Source: an uncultured Bacteroidales bacterium
Lineage (GTDB): Bacteria; Bacteroidota; Bacteroidia; Bacteroidales; Salinivirgaceae
Reading direction: 5' to 3'
DNA: 64,000 nucleotides
Assembly (NCBI GenBank): GCA_937981765.1
Contig: CALJOM010000004.1
Span: 1-64,000, forward strand
Shown here: positions 7,587 through 16,547 of the stretch, piece after piece
How positions within the stretch are numbered: position 1 is the first letter of the stretch
Layout of the letters: the number at the start of each line of letters is the position of its first letter
Made by a program: the position numbers and the translations under genes
Notes under the pieces: generated by a model
The model's input: only the letters and a program-made list of their open reading frames with translations
What the model was told of the DNA's origin: nothing
Databases searched by the model: none

Positions 7587-9911
7587 ATGAACCGGAAATA
7601 TCTCCCTTTGATTTACGTGACTGTTTTTGCCCCTATAGTTCTTTTAGGGCTCTTTCTATGGATGATAAATTTAGGCGTTTTTGGGTTCATGCCTAGTTTC
7701 GACGACTTGGAAAATCCTAAAAGCAATGTGGCCTCTCATGTAATTTCTGAAGATGGGGTTACTTTAGGGTTGTATTACGTTGAAAACCGTACCTACACCC
7801 AGTTCGATGAGTTATCTCCATATCTGGTAAGTGCCTTAATTGCCACGGAAGATTTTCGTTTCGAAAAGCATGCCGGTATAGATGGTTGGGCATTATTAAG
7901 GGTTGCTACAGGTGTTCTAACCGGAACAAATAAGGGTGGAGGAAGTACAATTACTCAGCAACTTGCAAAAAACCTCTTTCCGCGAGACACCACCAGCTAT
8001 TCGAACAAATTGGCTAAAAACCTAAACTTAGGGTTGGCAAAATTTAAAGAGTGGATAACAGCCGTTAAACTCGAACGAAACTACACCAAAAAAGAAATCC
8101 TAGTAATGTATTTAAACACTGTTTCATTCGGACTTAACTCTTATGGTATTGTAGCTGCATCCCGAACCTATTTTAACAAATCTCCAAAAACATTGAAAGC
8201 CGAAGAGGCCGCCCTTTTAATTGGCCTTTTAAAAGCCCCATCTTATTATTCACCTATAAAAAATTATCAAAAGGCATTAGGTAGGCGCAATGTTGTTTTA
8301 CGGCAAATGTATCGCTATGATTTTCTGACAAAACATGAGTACGATTCCTTAAAAAATTTACCAATCACCCTTGAATATATGCCTGAGAGCCACAACATGG
8401 GTCTTGCTACCTATTTTAGAGAATGGCTGAGAATGTATTTGCTGGCCCAAAACCCTATGGAAATGCGTTACAGAGACCGGGAAAAATTTCTTAACGACTC
8501 TGTCTTGTGGGTTTCCGACCCTCTTTACGGCTGGATAAATAAAAATCTTAAACCAGATGGAACCAAGTACGACCTATATCGTGACGGTTTAAAAATTTAC
8601 ACCACCTTAAACTCGCACATACAAAAGTATGCAGAAGAGGCCGTGTTTGAACATATGGCATACGACCTTCAACCAGCATTTTATGCAGAAAAACGCAGAC
8701 AATCCTATGCTCCCTACTCCACAGAGTTAACCCCCGACGAGGTAAAATACATTACCGAACTTTCCATACGTCGAAGCGAGCGTTACCGAGTTCTTCGAAA
8801 TCAAGGATTGAGTTGGGATGAGATAATAAAAAACTTTAAAACCAAAACGGAGATGCGTATCTTCTCCTACAAAGGAGAAATTGATACAGTAATGACCCCC
8901 TTGGACTCGATCCGTTATTACAAATTTTTCCTACACTGTGGTTTTGTTGCTGTGGAAAATAACACCGGTGCTGTTAAAGCCTATGTGGGCGGAATCAACT
9001 ACAAACATTTTAAGTTCGATGCTATACAAAGTAAACGACAGGTTGGCTCTACGTTTAAACCATTCCTTTACACATTAGCAATGCAGGAAGGCTTTAGCCC
9101 GTGTTACAAAGTTCCTAACGTGCCGGTAACCTTCCTATTACCAACTGGAGAATCATGGACACCACAAAGTGTAGGAAAACCGGAATTTGATAGAAAAATG
9201 GTAACCCTAAAATGGGGATTAGCAAATTCGGTAAACAATATATCAGCCTGGCTAATGCAACGATTTAAACCTAAGGCGGTAATTGATGTTGTTCGATTAA
9301 TGGGCATTAGAAGTTTTATTCCGGAAGTCCCTTCCATCTGTTTAGGATCGGCCGATATATCCCTGTGGGAAATGACCGGGGCATATTCCACGTTCGGCAG
9401 CAAAGGAATCTTTTCGTCCCCCTACGTTGTAACACGAATTGAAGACAAAGATGGAAACATAATATCAACCTTCAAAACTACTAAAACTGAGGCTATTTCA
9501 GAAAAAGCTGCTTATTTAATGCTTGAATTGTTAAAAGCCGTGGTAAATCAAGGAACTAGTGTACGTCTTCGCACTAAATATGAATTATTTAACGAAATTG
9601 GGGCAAAAACCGGAACTACCAACAACCATTCCGATGGGTGGTTTATGGCGGTAATACCTAAACTTACCTGTGGTACCTGGGTTGGTGGCGAAGAAAGATC
9701 TATTCACTTTGATAACCTTAGTATGGGACAAGGAGCTAATATGGCATTACCCGTATTTGCCCTTTTTATAAAAAAGGTCTACGATGATCCAACACTAAAT
9801 ATTTCTATCAACGATACTTTTGATATTCCCAAAGACCAGAATCTTGATCTTAAGTGCGATTTTGATGAGGAAGAATCAGGTATGTACGACGATAGCGAAC
9901 TTTTCCACTAA
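7587..9911 (+). CDS. Class A penicillin-binding protein (PBP1A family)
   Basis: Bifunctional peptidoglycan synthase: an N-terminal glycosyltransferase polymerises lipid II and a C-terminal transpeptidase cross-links the chains in the periplasm. One transmembrane helix (about residues 8-30) anchors it. The glycosyltransferase (GT51) shows ATEDFRFEKHAGID, with the catalytic Glu, and GGSTITQQLAKNL. The transpeptidase has all three penicillin-binding motifs: STFK (in RQVGSTFKPF, serine nucleophile), SVN (in GLANSVNNIS) and KTGT (in GAKTGTTNNHSDGWF). At 774 residues it has the usual length for the family in this phylum. It ends one base short of the convergent DUF4296 lipoprotein gene. Several paralogues may exist elsewhere, so I give no finer symbol. 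Confidence 0.93.
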   Translation: MNRKYLPLIYVTVFAPIVLLGLFLWMINLGVFGFMPSFDDLENPKSNVASHVISEDGVTLGLYYVENRTYTQFDELSPYLVSALIATEDFRFEKHAGIDGWALLRVATGVLTGTNKGGGSTITQQLAKNLFPRDTTSYSNKLAKNLNLGLAKFKEWITAVKLERNYTKKEILVMYLNTVSFGLNSYGIVAASRTYFNKSPKTLKAEEAALLIGLLKAPSYYSPIKNYQKALGRRNVVLRQMYRYDFLTKHEYDSLKNLPITLEYMPESHNMGLATYFREWLRMYLLAQNPMEMRYRDREKFLNDSVLWVSDPLYGWINKNLKPDGTKYDLYRDGLKIYTTLNSHIQKYAEEAVFEHMAYDLQPAFYAEKRRQSYAPYSTELTPDEVKYITELSIRRSERYRVLRNQGLSWDEIIKNFKTKTEMRIFSYKGEIDTVMTPLDSIRYYKFFLHCGFVAVENNTGAVKAYVGGINYKHFKFDAIQSKRQVGSTFKPFLYTLAMQEGFSPCYKVPNVPVTFLLPTGESWTPQSVGKPEFDRKMVTLKWGLANSVNNISAWLMQRFKPKAVIDVVRLMGIRSFIPEVPSICLGSADISLWEMTGAYSTFGSKGIFSSPYVVTRIEDKDGNIISTFKTTKTEAISEKAAYLMLELLKAVVNQGTSVRLRTKYELFNEIGAKTGTTNNHSDGWFMAVIPKLTCGTWVGGEERSIHFDNLSMGQGANMALPVFALFIKKVYDDPTLNISINDTFDIPKDQNLDLKCDFDEEESGMYDDSELFH

Positions 9912-9912
9912 A

Positions 9913-10293
9913 TTATTGGGGTTCGGTAATTTGGCTCTGTTTTGTTTGTAAGAGCTGAATTACATTCTCGTATACCTTGGCCAATAACGTTAAATCTCTG
10001 GAGTAAAAGACAAGCGACGAATCGAATCGCTCCTTTGATATATTCATTTTATCCAATAGATGGGCATAAAACTCCGGAATTTGTTCCAAACGAATTTTTC
10101 GTTGATTTTCGGCGGTAATCAAAACAGCATCGGCATAATGAATTTCAGCTATAATAAATGCCATACTATCCGGTGGAATTATGTAAGCTGAAGGCTTTCC
10201 GCCATCGCACTTACACGAAGCAAGCAGGGTAAATCCTGCCATCATTATTACCGAAACAAACAATATTTTAAAATTTGAGTCAATTCGTTTCAT
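9913..10293 (-). CDS. DUF4296-type small lipoprotein
   Basis: A 126-residue lipoprotein of unknown function. The signal peptide ends in LLASC, giving a lipobox Cys at about residue 27. The mature part begins IIPPDSMAFIIAEIHYADAVL and is mainly helical, with a later block around LDKMNISKERFDSSLVFYSRD; this pattern (a proline-rich start, 'M..ii.eih.aea', then 'f..s..yY') is that of DUF4296 proteins, which are common in Bacteroidota and unstudied. It lies 11 bases after the zinc-ribbon gene in the same direction, so the two likely form a small operon convergent with the penicillin-binding protein gene. The family call is from memory of the pattern. Confidence 0.7.
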   Translation of the reverse strand: MKRIDSNFKILFVSVIMMAGFTLLASCKCDGGKPSAYIIPPDSMAFIIAEIHYADAVLITAENQRKIRLEQIPEFYAHLLDKMNISKERFDSSLVFYSRDLTLLAKVYENVIQLLQTKQSQITEPQ

Positions 10294-10304
10294 GGTAGAA
10301 AAGA

Positions 10305-10529
10305 TTAATGAGGTTGTGTAACTAATTTGGATTTATCGCCTCTCCAGGAACATCCTAAACAATAAAGAATATCGAGATCATAGCCTTCTAGCGTATCTTC
10401 TGGATTAACAAGCTCGAAGGAAAAATCCGTCCGTACCATGATGACGATTCGTTGACCACGGCTATTTTTCACATAAAACCGTCGAATTCCACACTGCGGA
10501 CAAAACAGATATTTTGCTTTCATAAACAT
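10305..10529 (-). CDS. Small zinc-ribbon protein
   Basis: A 74-residue protein with two Cys pairs: FCPQCG near the N-terminus and YCLGCSW about 45 residues later, the spacing of a single zinc ribbon. Between them lies a basic, beta-rich stretch (RFYVKNSRGQRIVIMVR). No signal peptide or membrane helix. Small ribbons like this may bind nucleic acid or protein; nothing here settles which. It begins 160 bases from the divergent mutS gene and precedes the DUF4296 lipoprotein. Confidence 0.65.
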   Translation of the reverse strand: MFMKAKYLFCPQCGIRRFYVKNSRGQRIVIMVRTDFSFELVNPEDTLEGYDLDILYCLGCSWRGDKSKLVTQPH

Positions 10530-10663
10530 ATAACAAATCCAGTCTTCAAAGATACACTTTTAGTATTGAAGATTCAGAAAACAAATGTCAACCAGGACCA
10601 AATTGTGGAAAAATGTTGGAAAAATTTGAAACGATATAAAAGCCTTACCCCGTAAAAAGATTT

Positions 10664-10671
10664 TACCTTTG
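10664..10671 (+). promoter_or_regulatory. Possible -7 promoter element for mutS
   Basis: TACCTTTG matches TAnnTTTG and lies 18 bases before the mutS ATG, implying a very short leader. The -33 region is not convincing. Confidence 0.45.
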
Positions 10672-10689
10672 CGAAAATATAATTAAGCA

Positions 10690-13311
10690 ATGAGTACACC
10701 CAAAGATCAGGTGGAGACCCCGTTAATGAAACAATATTACAAAATCAAGGAAAAACATCCCGACGCTATTCTATTGTTTCGTGTTGGTGATTTTTATGAA
10801 ACATTTGGAGAAGACGCCATAAAAACCTCCGAGATTTTGGGCATAACGCTTACACGAAGAGCCAATGGAGCTGCCTCTTTTGTTGAATTAGCGGGGTTCC
10901 CTTACCATGCTCTCGACACCTATTTACCCAAACTAGTAAGAGCCGGACAACGCGTTGCAATCTGCGAACAACTTGAAGATCCCAAGCTTGCTAAAACCAT
11001 TGTAAAGCGAGGAATTACAGAATTAATTACCCCTGGAACAGCCTTAAGCGACAACATTCTACAAAGTCGGGAGAATAATTTTTTAGCATCGGTATATTTC
11101 GACCGTGAAAAATTCTGTGGAGTAGCTTTTCTGGACATTTCTACCGGTGAGTTTTATGTTGCGGAAGGAACCACCGAGTATATTGAAAAACTGATTCAAA
11201 GCTTTAACCCCAAGGAGGTTCTGTTTGAAAAAGAACACAAAGCAACGTTCCAGGAACTCTTCGGAACACGATTTTTTACATACCCTATGGACGAATGGGC
11301 TTACGATTATCAATCGGCTTACGAACAACTCACCCGTAAATTTCAAACACAATCCCTCAAGGGTTTCGGTGTTGAAACCATGAAGCGCGGTATAGTTGCC
11401 GCCGGTGTGATTTTGCATTATCTCGAGCTTACCCAACACAGTAATCTGAGCAATATTCGTTCGATGTCGCGCATCGACCAAAGCGATCATGTGTGGCTCG
11501 ACAAATTCACCATCCGAAACCTTGAACTCCTTTATCCGCTTCACGAACAAGGGAAGTCACTACTTCAAACTATCGATCATACCTTAACTCCAATGGGAGG
11601 CCGACTCATACGACGTTGGCTGGTACTACCTCTAACCCATTCAAAAAGCATTATCGAACGGCACGATATGGTGGAATGGATGATAAAAAATCCTTCTCAA
11701 GCCGACAATCTTCGTAGCCTTATTAAACGAATAGGCGATTTGGAGCGATTGGCTACCAAGTTAGCTGTATTACGAATTAATCCCAGAGAACTTGTGGCGT
11801 TAGGTGAATCTTCAGCTACCTTAGAACAATTGAAAGAAATTTGTACCAGCAGTGGTTTTGAACCCCTTGATCGCCTTGGAGAACAGATTCAGCTCTGTAA
11901 AGGTATGCGAACACGTATTGAAAAAGAAATTCAACCTACACCGCCACCAAACCTCATCAAAGGAAACGTCATTGCTACGGGAGTTAATCAGGAACTCGAC
12001 GAACTCCGTCAGATAGCCTTTTCTGGGAAAGATTACCTATGCCAACTTCAGGAGCGTTATATAACAGAAACCGGTATTCCTAGCTTGAAAATTTCGTTCA
12101 ACAACGTATTTGGGTACTACATTGAAGTGCGAAATACACATAAAGACAAAGTTCCCCAAACATGGAACAGAAAACAAACCCTTGTCAGTGCAGAGCGGTA
12201 TATAACCCGAGAATTGAAGGAATACGAAGAAAAAATACTTGGCGCTGAAGAGCGAATTCTGGAGTTGGAACGCCAATTGTACAACGACCTAATTATTGCT
12301 CTGACGGACTACGTGCCAGCAATTCAAACCACAGCTGCATTGGTTGCTAGGCTCGATTGCCTTCAATCGTTTGCTTATCTTGCGGTAAAGAACAATTATT
12401 GCCGACCGAAAATTAACGATTCGCTGGTGATAGATATCAAACAAGGGCGGCATCCTGTAATCGAAACCCAAATGGCTCCGGGGCAGGAATATGTTCCCAA
12501 CGATGTATTTCTCGATCCTGAAAGCCAGCAGATAATGATAATAACCGGGCCGAACATGTCGGGAAAGTCGGCCCTTTTACGTCAAACGGCCTTAATCGTT
12601 CTACTTGCACAAATAGGTTCTTTTGTTCCGGCAAGAGAAGCGAAAATGGGTATTGTTGACAAAATTTTTACTCGTGTAGGAGCCTCCGACAACATTTCCT
12701 TAGGAGAATCTACCTTTATGGTAGAAATGAACGAAGCTGCCAGCATATTGAACAACCTTTCGGAACGCAGCCTGGTTTTGTTCGACGAGTTGGGTAGAGG
12801 CACAAGTACCTACGACGGAATTTCAATTGCCTGGGCTATTGTTGAATATCTCCATGACCATACACCATATGCGCCGAAAACAATGTTTGCAACACATTAT
12901 CACGAACTCAACGAAATGGAAGCCAGCTTCTCCCGAATTCGAAACTATAATGTCTCTGTACGAGAAGTTGATAATCGAATTATCTTTCTCCGTAAACTGG
13001 TGCGTGGCGGTAGCGAACACAGTTTTGGTATTCATGTGGCCAAAATGGCCGGCATGCCCGATAAAATTATAAAACGCTCGGAGCAGGTTCTGGCCGAGCT
13101 GGAAGGATCACGGGAAAAAAAGGGCCTTACTAGGCATGTTAAAGAGCTTGGAAAACAACGGGAAGGGTATCAACTTAGCATTTTTCAGCTCGATGATCCC
13201 ACGTTGGAACAGGTTCGCGACAAAATTAAAAGCCTCGATATTAATAATACCACCCCGTTAGAAGCTCTAAATACACTAAACGAAATACGGAAAATTATCG
13301 GTCTGAAATAA
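10690..13311 (+). CDS. mutS: DNA mismatch repair protein MutS
   Basis: Recognises base mismatches and small loops and, with ATP, recruits MutL. The mismatch-binding N-terminus has the intercalating [11 protein letters not shown] motif (Phe-x-Glu) at about residues 34-44. The connector, lever and clamp regions follow, with [13 protein letters not shown] near residue 510. The ATPase has Walker A GPNMSGKS at residues 620-627, Walker [14 protein letters not shown], and the switch histidine in MFATHYHEL. At 873 residues the length is standard for MutS1. It is a single gene, convergent with the shikimate operon (11 bases between stops). Confidence 0.97.
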   Translation: MSTPKDQVETPLMKQYYKIKEKHPDAILLFRVGDFYETFGEDAIKTSEILGITLTRRANGAASFVELAGFPYHALDTYLPKLVRAGQRVAICEQLEDPKLAKTIVKRGITELITPGTALSDNILQSRENNFLASVYFDREKFCGVAFLDISTGEFYVAEGTTEYIEKLIQSFNPKEVLFEKEHKATFQELFGTRFFTYPMDEWAYDYQSAYEQLTRKFQTQSLKGFGVETMKRGIVAAGVILHYLELTQHSNLSNIRSMSRIDQSDHVWLDKFTIRNLELLYPLHEQGKSLLQTIDHTLTPMGGRLIRRWLVLPLTHSKSIIERHDMVEWMIKNPSQADNLRSLIKRIGDLERLATKLAVLRINPRELVALGESSATLEQLKEICTSSGFEPLDRLGEQIQLCKGMRTRIEKEIQPTPPPNLIKGNVIATGVNQELDELRQIAFSGKDYLCQLQERYITETGIPSLKISFNNVFGYYIEVRNTHKDKVPQTWNRKQTLVSAERYITRELKEYEEKILGAEERILELERQLYNDLIIALTDYVPAIQTTAALVARLDCLQSFAYLAVKNNYCRPKINDSLVIDIKQGRHPVIETQMAPGQEYVPNDVFLDPESQQIMIITGPNMSGKSALLRQTALIVLLAQIGSFVPAREAKMGIVDKIFTRVGASDNISLGESTFMVEMNEAASILNNLSERSLVLFDELGRGTSTYDGISIAWAIVEYLHDHTPYAPKTMFATHYHELNEMEASFSRIRNYNVSVREVDNRIIFLRKLVRGGSEHSFGIHVAKMAGMPDKIIKRSEQVLAELEGSREKKGLTRHVKELGKQREGYQLSIFQLDDPTLEQVRDKIKSLDINNTTPLEALNTLNEIRKIIGLK

Positions 13312-13322
13312 ACCGTATGGCT

Positions 13323-14561
13323 TTATCGCATAAGACTTCGAAGAACTGAAAAAAATTTCGGAAACGACTTTTTGACAACATCCGCATCCTCAATAAATGT
13401 TTCTCCTTTAGCTTTAAGACCCGCTACGGCGCATGCCATAGCAATGCGATGATCGTTATGCGAATGGCAAATAGCGCCGGTTGGGCTTCCTCCATACACT
13501 ACCAACACATCATCATCCCACAAAATCTTGATTCCCATTTTTTGAAACTCCTGAACCAAAGCTAAAGCCCTATTGCTTTCCTTGTTGATTAAACGACTTG
13601 CTCCACGGATAATGGATTCGCCCTCACAATGTGCTGCTAAGGCAACCACGGGTGGAATTAAATCGGGACAATGAGTAGCATCGAAAAAAAACGGATGGTT
13701 ACGATTTCGTTTTATCTCCACACAACTATCGTTAACCGAAAGAATAGCTCCCGACTGCATTAACACCGTTAAAATGTTTTTATCGGGTTGTTTTGAAAAA
13801 ACATTAAGGTTTGTAATTTTTATCTCCCCGGCCAATGCAGCAGCAACCATTAAAAATGCAGCCCCACTCCAGTCACCTTCAATGGTTATGGAAGTTGGAA
13901 TATAGTGTTGATTTCCCCGAATAAAGAACTGCTCTAAGTTATGATGTTCAATGTTTCCCCCAAAATGATGAATCATCTGAATTGTCAACTCAACATACGA
14001 CTTGCTGTTTAGATTATCAACCACAATGGTTGTATCCCCCTCAGCTAAGGGACAGGCTATTAACAAGCCACTCAAAATTTGTGATGTTTCAGACCCATTC
14101 AACCGAATAGATCCACCATTCCATTTACCCTCAATCCAAATAGGTAAGTTGCCATTTTGAGACCTAAACGAAATATTCATGGCTGATAAAGCCTCTTCCA
14201 AGCATTTCGTCGACCGTTTTAATAACGAGCCTTTACCAGTAATACAAATCGACTGGTCTGTAAGGGTTGCGAGACATGAAAAAACACGAGTTGCTAACCC
14301 CGATTCTCCGCAAAAAAATTCTGTTGTGTTGAACGATAAATTTCCCGCAATCGTTAATTTGTCTCCATAATTCTCAACCGTAGCTCCAAGATTTTTTGCA
14401 AGAGTTATAACAGATAAAACGTCTTCCGAATCACCAGAATTAAAAACCCAGCTTTCTCCTTTCGATAAAGCTGCTAAAATAATAGCACGCTGCGCTTCAC
14501 TTTTAGATGATGGTGCATCTATCTGTCCGCCTATTTTTGCCGGAATAACAACCTCTCTCAT
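13323..14561 (-). CDS. aroA: 3-phosphoshikimate 1-carboxyvinyltransferase (EPSP synthase)
   Basis: Sixth step of the shikimate pathway: joins phosphoenolpyruvate to shikimate-3-phosphate to make EPSP; cytoplasmic. Landmarks are the substrate-binding start (IDAPSSKSEAQRAI), NSGDSEDV, GESGLATRVF in place of the usual GNAGTAMR, GSETSQILSGLL, DWSGAAFLMVAAAL, and CHSHNDHRIAMACAVAGL near the C-terminus. At 412 residues it is slightly shorter than the enterobacterial enzyme, as is usual in Bacteroidota. It overlaps aroD by 4 bases and is the last gene of aroB-aroD-aroA. Confidence 0.93.
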   Translation of the reverse strand: MREVVIPAKIGGQIDAPSSKSEAQRAIILAALSKGESWVFNSGDSEDVLSVITLAKNLGATVENYGDKLTIAGNLSFNTTEFFCGESGLATRVFSCLATLTDQSICITGKGSLLKRSTKCLEEALSAMNISFRSQNGNLPIWIEGKWNGGSIRLNGSETSQILSGLLIACPLAEGDTTIVVDNLNSKSYVELTIQMIHHFGGNIEHHNLEQFFIRGNQHYIPTSITIEGDWSGAAFLMVAAALAGEIKITNLNVFSKQPDKNILTVLMQSGAILSVNDSCVEIKRNRNHPFFFDATHCPDLIPPVVALAAHCEGESIIRGASRLINKESNRALALVQEFQKMGIKILWDDDVLVVYGGSPTGAICHSHNDHRIAMACAVAGLKAKGETFIEDADVVKKSFPKFFSVLRSLMR

Positions 14562-15220
14562 AAATTCCGTTGAATATTACCATGTGAGTATGTGTTTAAA
14601 AACAAAACAACCGTTTCATACGGCAGCTGCCCTGAAGCTGTTTCCCTTCCATCGAGGGAGGCAAACGTAAATGGAGCCCCCAAAACCGGAGCCATTAGCC
14701 GACTAACTTTTCCCCTCTCACCCATACCAAAAGCTATAGCCTTTGGAGTGTTTTGATACAACGAAAAAATCGACAGCATATCATCTGAACTATTACACAT
14801 GGTCGCAATTTTAATGTAAGTAGGGTTCATTCGATAAAGTTTCCTGTAAACCCGTTGAAGCTCTTTTGAGTTTGGTGTTTCCACAAAATTATGGTATGAA
14901 GCAATCCACCGGCAAGAATGGCTAGAGATTAGGCGTAACAATCTCGTTTTTACTTTATTGGGAATATCATGTCCAATATCAATAAACCGACAACCTTGCC
15001 ATATAGCTCTACTGATATAAAATTCAACAACTTCCGAGTCTAAACTACGGCAAGTAGCTAGTATATTTTTCCCAGTCGAGTATAATTGTTTATATTCCTC
15101 ATCTGTAAATGAAAGCAAATCTAGACGAAGTTCAACCAGAGGCACTTCGTGTATAAGCGACAATGCGGTGTTAAAATCGACTTTACCAAGGCTTAAACAA
15201 ACATCGTCACGAAATTCCAT
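14558..15220 (-). CDS. aroD: Type I 3-dehydroquinate dehydratase
   Basis: Third step of the shikimate pathway: dehydrates 3-dehydroquinate to 3-dehydroshikimate through a Schiff base. The residues expected of a type I enzyme are visible: VELRLD (Glu and Arg of the substrate pocket), the catalytic His in ASYHNF, the Schiff-base Lys in YIKIAT, and the Arg of GKVSRLMAPVLG followed by ASGQLP. At 220 residues it is of normal single-domain length. It overlaps aroB by 14 bases and aroA by 4, indicating tight translational coupling. Confidence 0.92.
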   Translation of the reverse strand: MEFRDDVCLSLGKVDFNTALSLIHEVPLVELRLDLLSFTDEEYKQLYSTGKNILATCRSLDSEVVEFYISRAIWQGCRFIDIGHDIPNKVKTRLLRLISSHSCRWIASYHNFVETPNSKELQRVYRKLYRMNPTYIKIATMCNSSDDMLSIFSLYQNTPKAIAFGMGERGKVSRLMAPVLGAPFTFASLDGRETASGQLPYETVVLFLNTYSHGNIQRNL

Positions 15221-16223
15221 GGCTTTTTAAAAATTGTACAATATGAGTTCTTAATGTATCAACACAAATTGACTCGATAGTGCAATCGCCAAAATCACGA
15301 ATCAGAATAAAATCAACCGTATCGCCGAAACGCTTTTTGTCGTGCAAAATTTTTTCAAAAACAACATCTGGATCCGCTTGAACAAAAATTGGTAAATTTA
15401 ATTTTTCCAACAACCGGATTATTCTTTTTTTGTCGTTAATCTTCAGATACCCCATTTCACACGAAAGGTGAGCTGCAAAAACTATCCCTATAGCAACCGC
15501 ATATCCATGCCGTAGTTGAAGAGATAGCTCAATGGCGTGGCCAAAGGTATGTCCAAAATTAAGAATTTTTCGCAAATTCTTTTCACGCTCATCCAATGTA
15601 ACTACATTTGCCTTTATCTCTACGGATTTCCTCACTATGAATTCCATCGTTTCAGCATGGCGGTACATAATCCTTTCAACATTATTCTCCATGAACTCAA
15701 CAAACTCTTCTCCGGAAAGAAGAGCGTGCTTAACCACTTCAGCTAACCCATTTATATATTCTTCTTCGGGGAGTGTTTTAAGCGTTTGTGGATCACAAAT
15801 CACGAATTCTGGTTGAACAATAGTTCCTATGATATTTTTTAAACCATCGAAATTCACACCGTTTTTACCACCCACACTGGCATCAACCTGCGATAACAAC
15901 GAAGTGGAAATAAAACCAAACGTAACCCCACGCATAAAAGTGGCAGCCACAAACCCCGCTATATCGCACACCACACCCCCTCCAACGCCAAGAATAAATG
16001 CATCTCGGCCGGCATGGAGGCCCAATAACCATCGGTAAATCAAAAAAACAGTATCAAAATTTTTGTTTTTCTCGCCTGACTCAATAATAAACAAAGGATA
16101 ATCAATAAATTGTTCTCCGTAATATTTGGCTACATTCTTGTCGATAAGAATAAACACCCTTTTCCCATTAAGGAGGGTTCTTATCAGTTTTGGGAACCGA
16201 TCAAAATAAATATTGGTTTTCAA
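15207..16223 (-). CDS. aroB: 3-dehydroquinate synthase
   Basis: Second step of the shikimate pathway: converts DAHP to 3-dehydroquinate using NAD+ and a divalent metal. Diagnostic blocks are GGGVVCDIAGFVAATFMRG, STSLLSQVDASVGGKNGVN, the metal-binding Glu in NGLAEVVKHALL and the two His in LNFGHTFGHAIE and LRHGYAVAIG. At 338 residues it is close to the usual 340-360. It is the first gene of the aroB-aroD-aroA operon; the other pathway genes are not in the window. Confidence 0.95.
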   Translation of the reverse strand: MKTNIYFDRFPKLIRTLLNGKRVFILIDKNVAKYYGEQFIDYPLFIIESGEKNKNFDTVFLIYRWLLGLHAGRDAFILGVGGGVVCDIAGFVAATFMRGVTFGFISTSLLSQVDASVGGKNGVNFDGLKNIIGTIVQPEFVICDPQTLKTLPEEEYINGLAEVVKHALLSGEEFVEFMENNVERIMYRHAETMEFIVRKSVEIKANVVTLDEREKNLRKILNFGHTFGHAIELSLQLRHGYAVAIGIVFAAHLSCEMGYLKINDKKRIIRLLEKLNLPIFVQADPDVVFEKILHDKKRFGDTVDFILIRDFGDCTIESICVDTLRTHIVQFLKSHGIS

Positions 16224-16547
16224 AACACGATAATTTTTGCCGTAAGACTTTATATTTAGATTTTAACAAAGGTATTACAAAAATGTGTCTGACTCGCTAA
16301 ACTTTTAAAACAAAAACTCTGGTTATTAAACTTATTAGAACATCAATTCTTTAAACATCTTGTTTTGCTACATAAAAAAGTTCTTTCCAATTTAATGCGT
16401 GCCGAAATATGTTGCTAACCATTTTATAAATTAACCATTAAGAATCTTATAAAAAAAATAAACTAAAAAAAACTAAAATAATTGTGAAATTAATTTTTTT
16501 TATATAAATTTATAGCCGACAAAATTACTAACTTAAAAAATTAAACT
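16224..16547. other. Divergent AT-rich intergenic region
   Basis: About 320 bases between aroB and the large secreted protein gene, very rich in A and T (long A and T runs at 16440-16510). It must hold promoters for both. I see one reasonable -7 element for aroB (16267-16274) and, for the plus-strand gene, only a weak AT-rich candidate near 16503-16513. No gene or RNA is apparent. Confidence 0.6.
16267..16274 (-). promoter_or_regulatory. Possible -7 promoter element for the aroBDA operon
   Basis: On the minus strand this reads TACCTTTG, matching TAnnTTTG, about 44 bases before the aroB ATG. No good -33 element. Confidence 0.42.

Noticed and set aside
10604..10640. TGTGGAAAA and a near repeat, resembling a DnaA box, before mutS
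   Set aside because: A single box-like word in AT-rich DNA without clustering or a dnaA/dnaN neighbourhood is not evidence of an origin.
11083..11550. 155-residue minus-strand open frame inside mutS
   Set aside because: Antisense to a fully conserved part of MutS; no recognisable motif.
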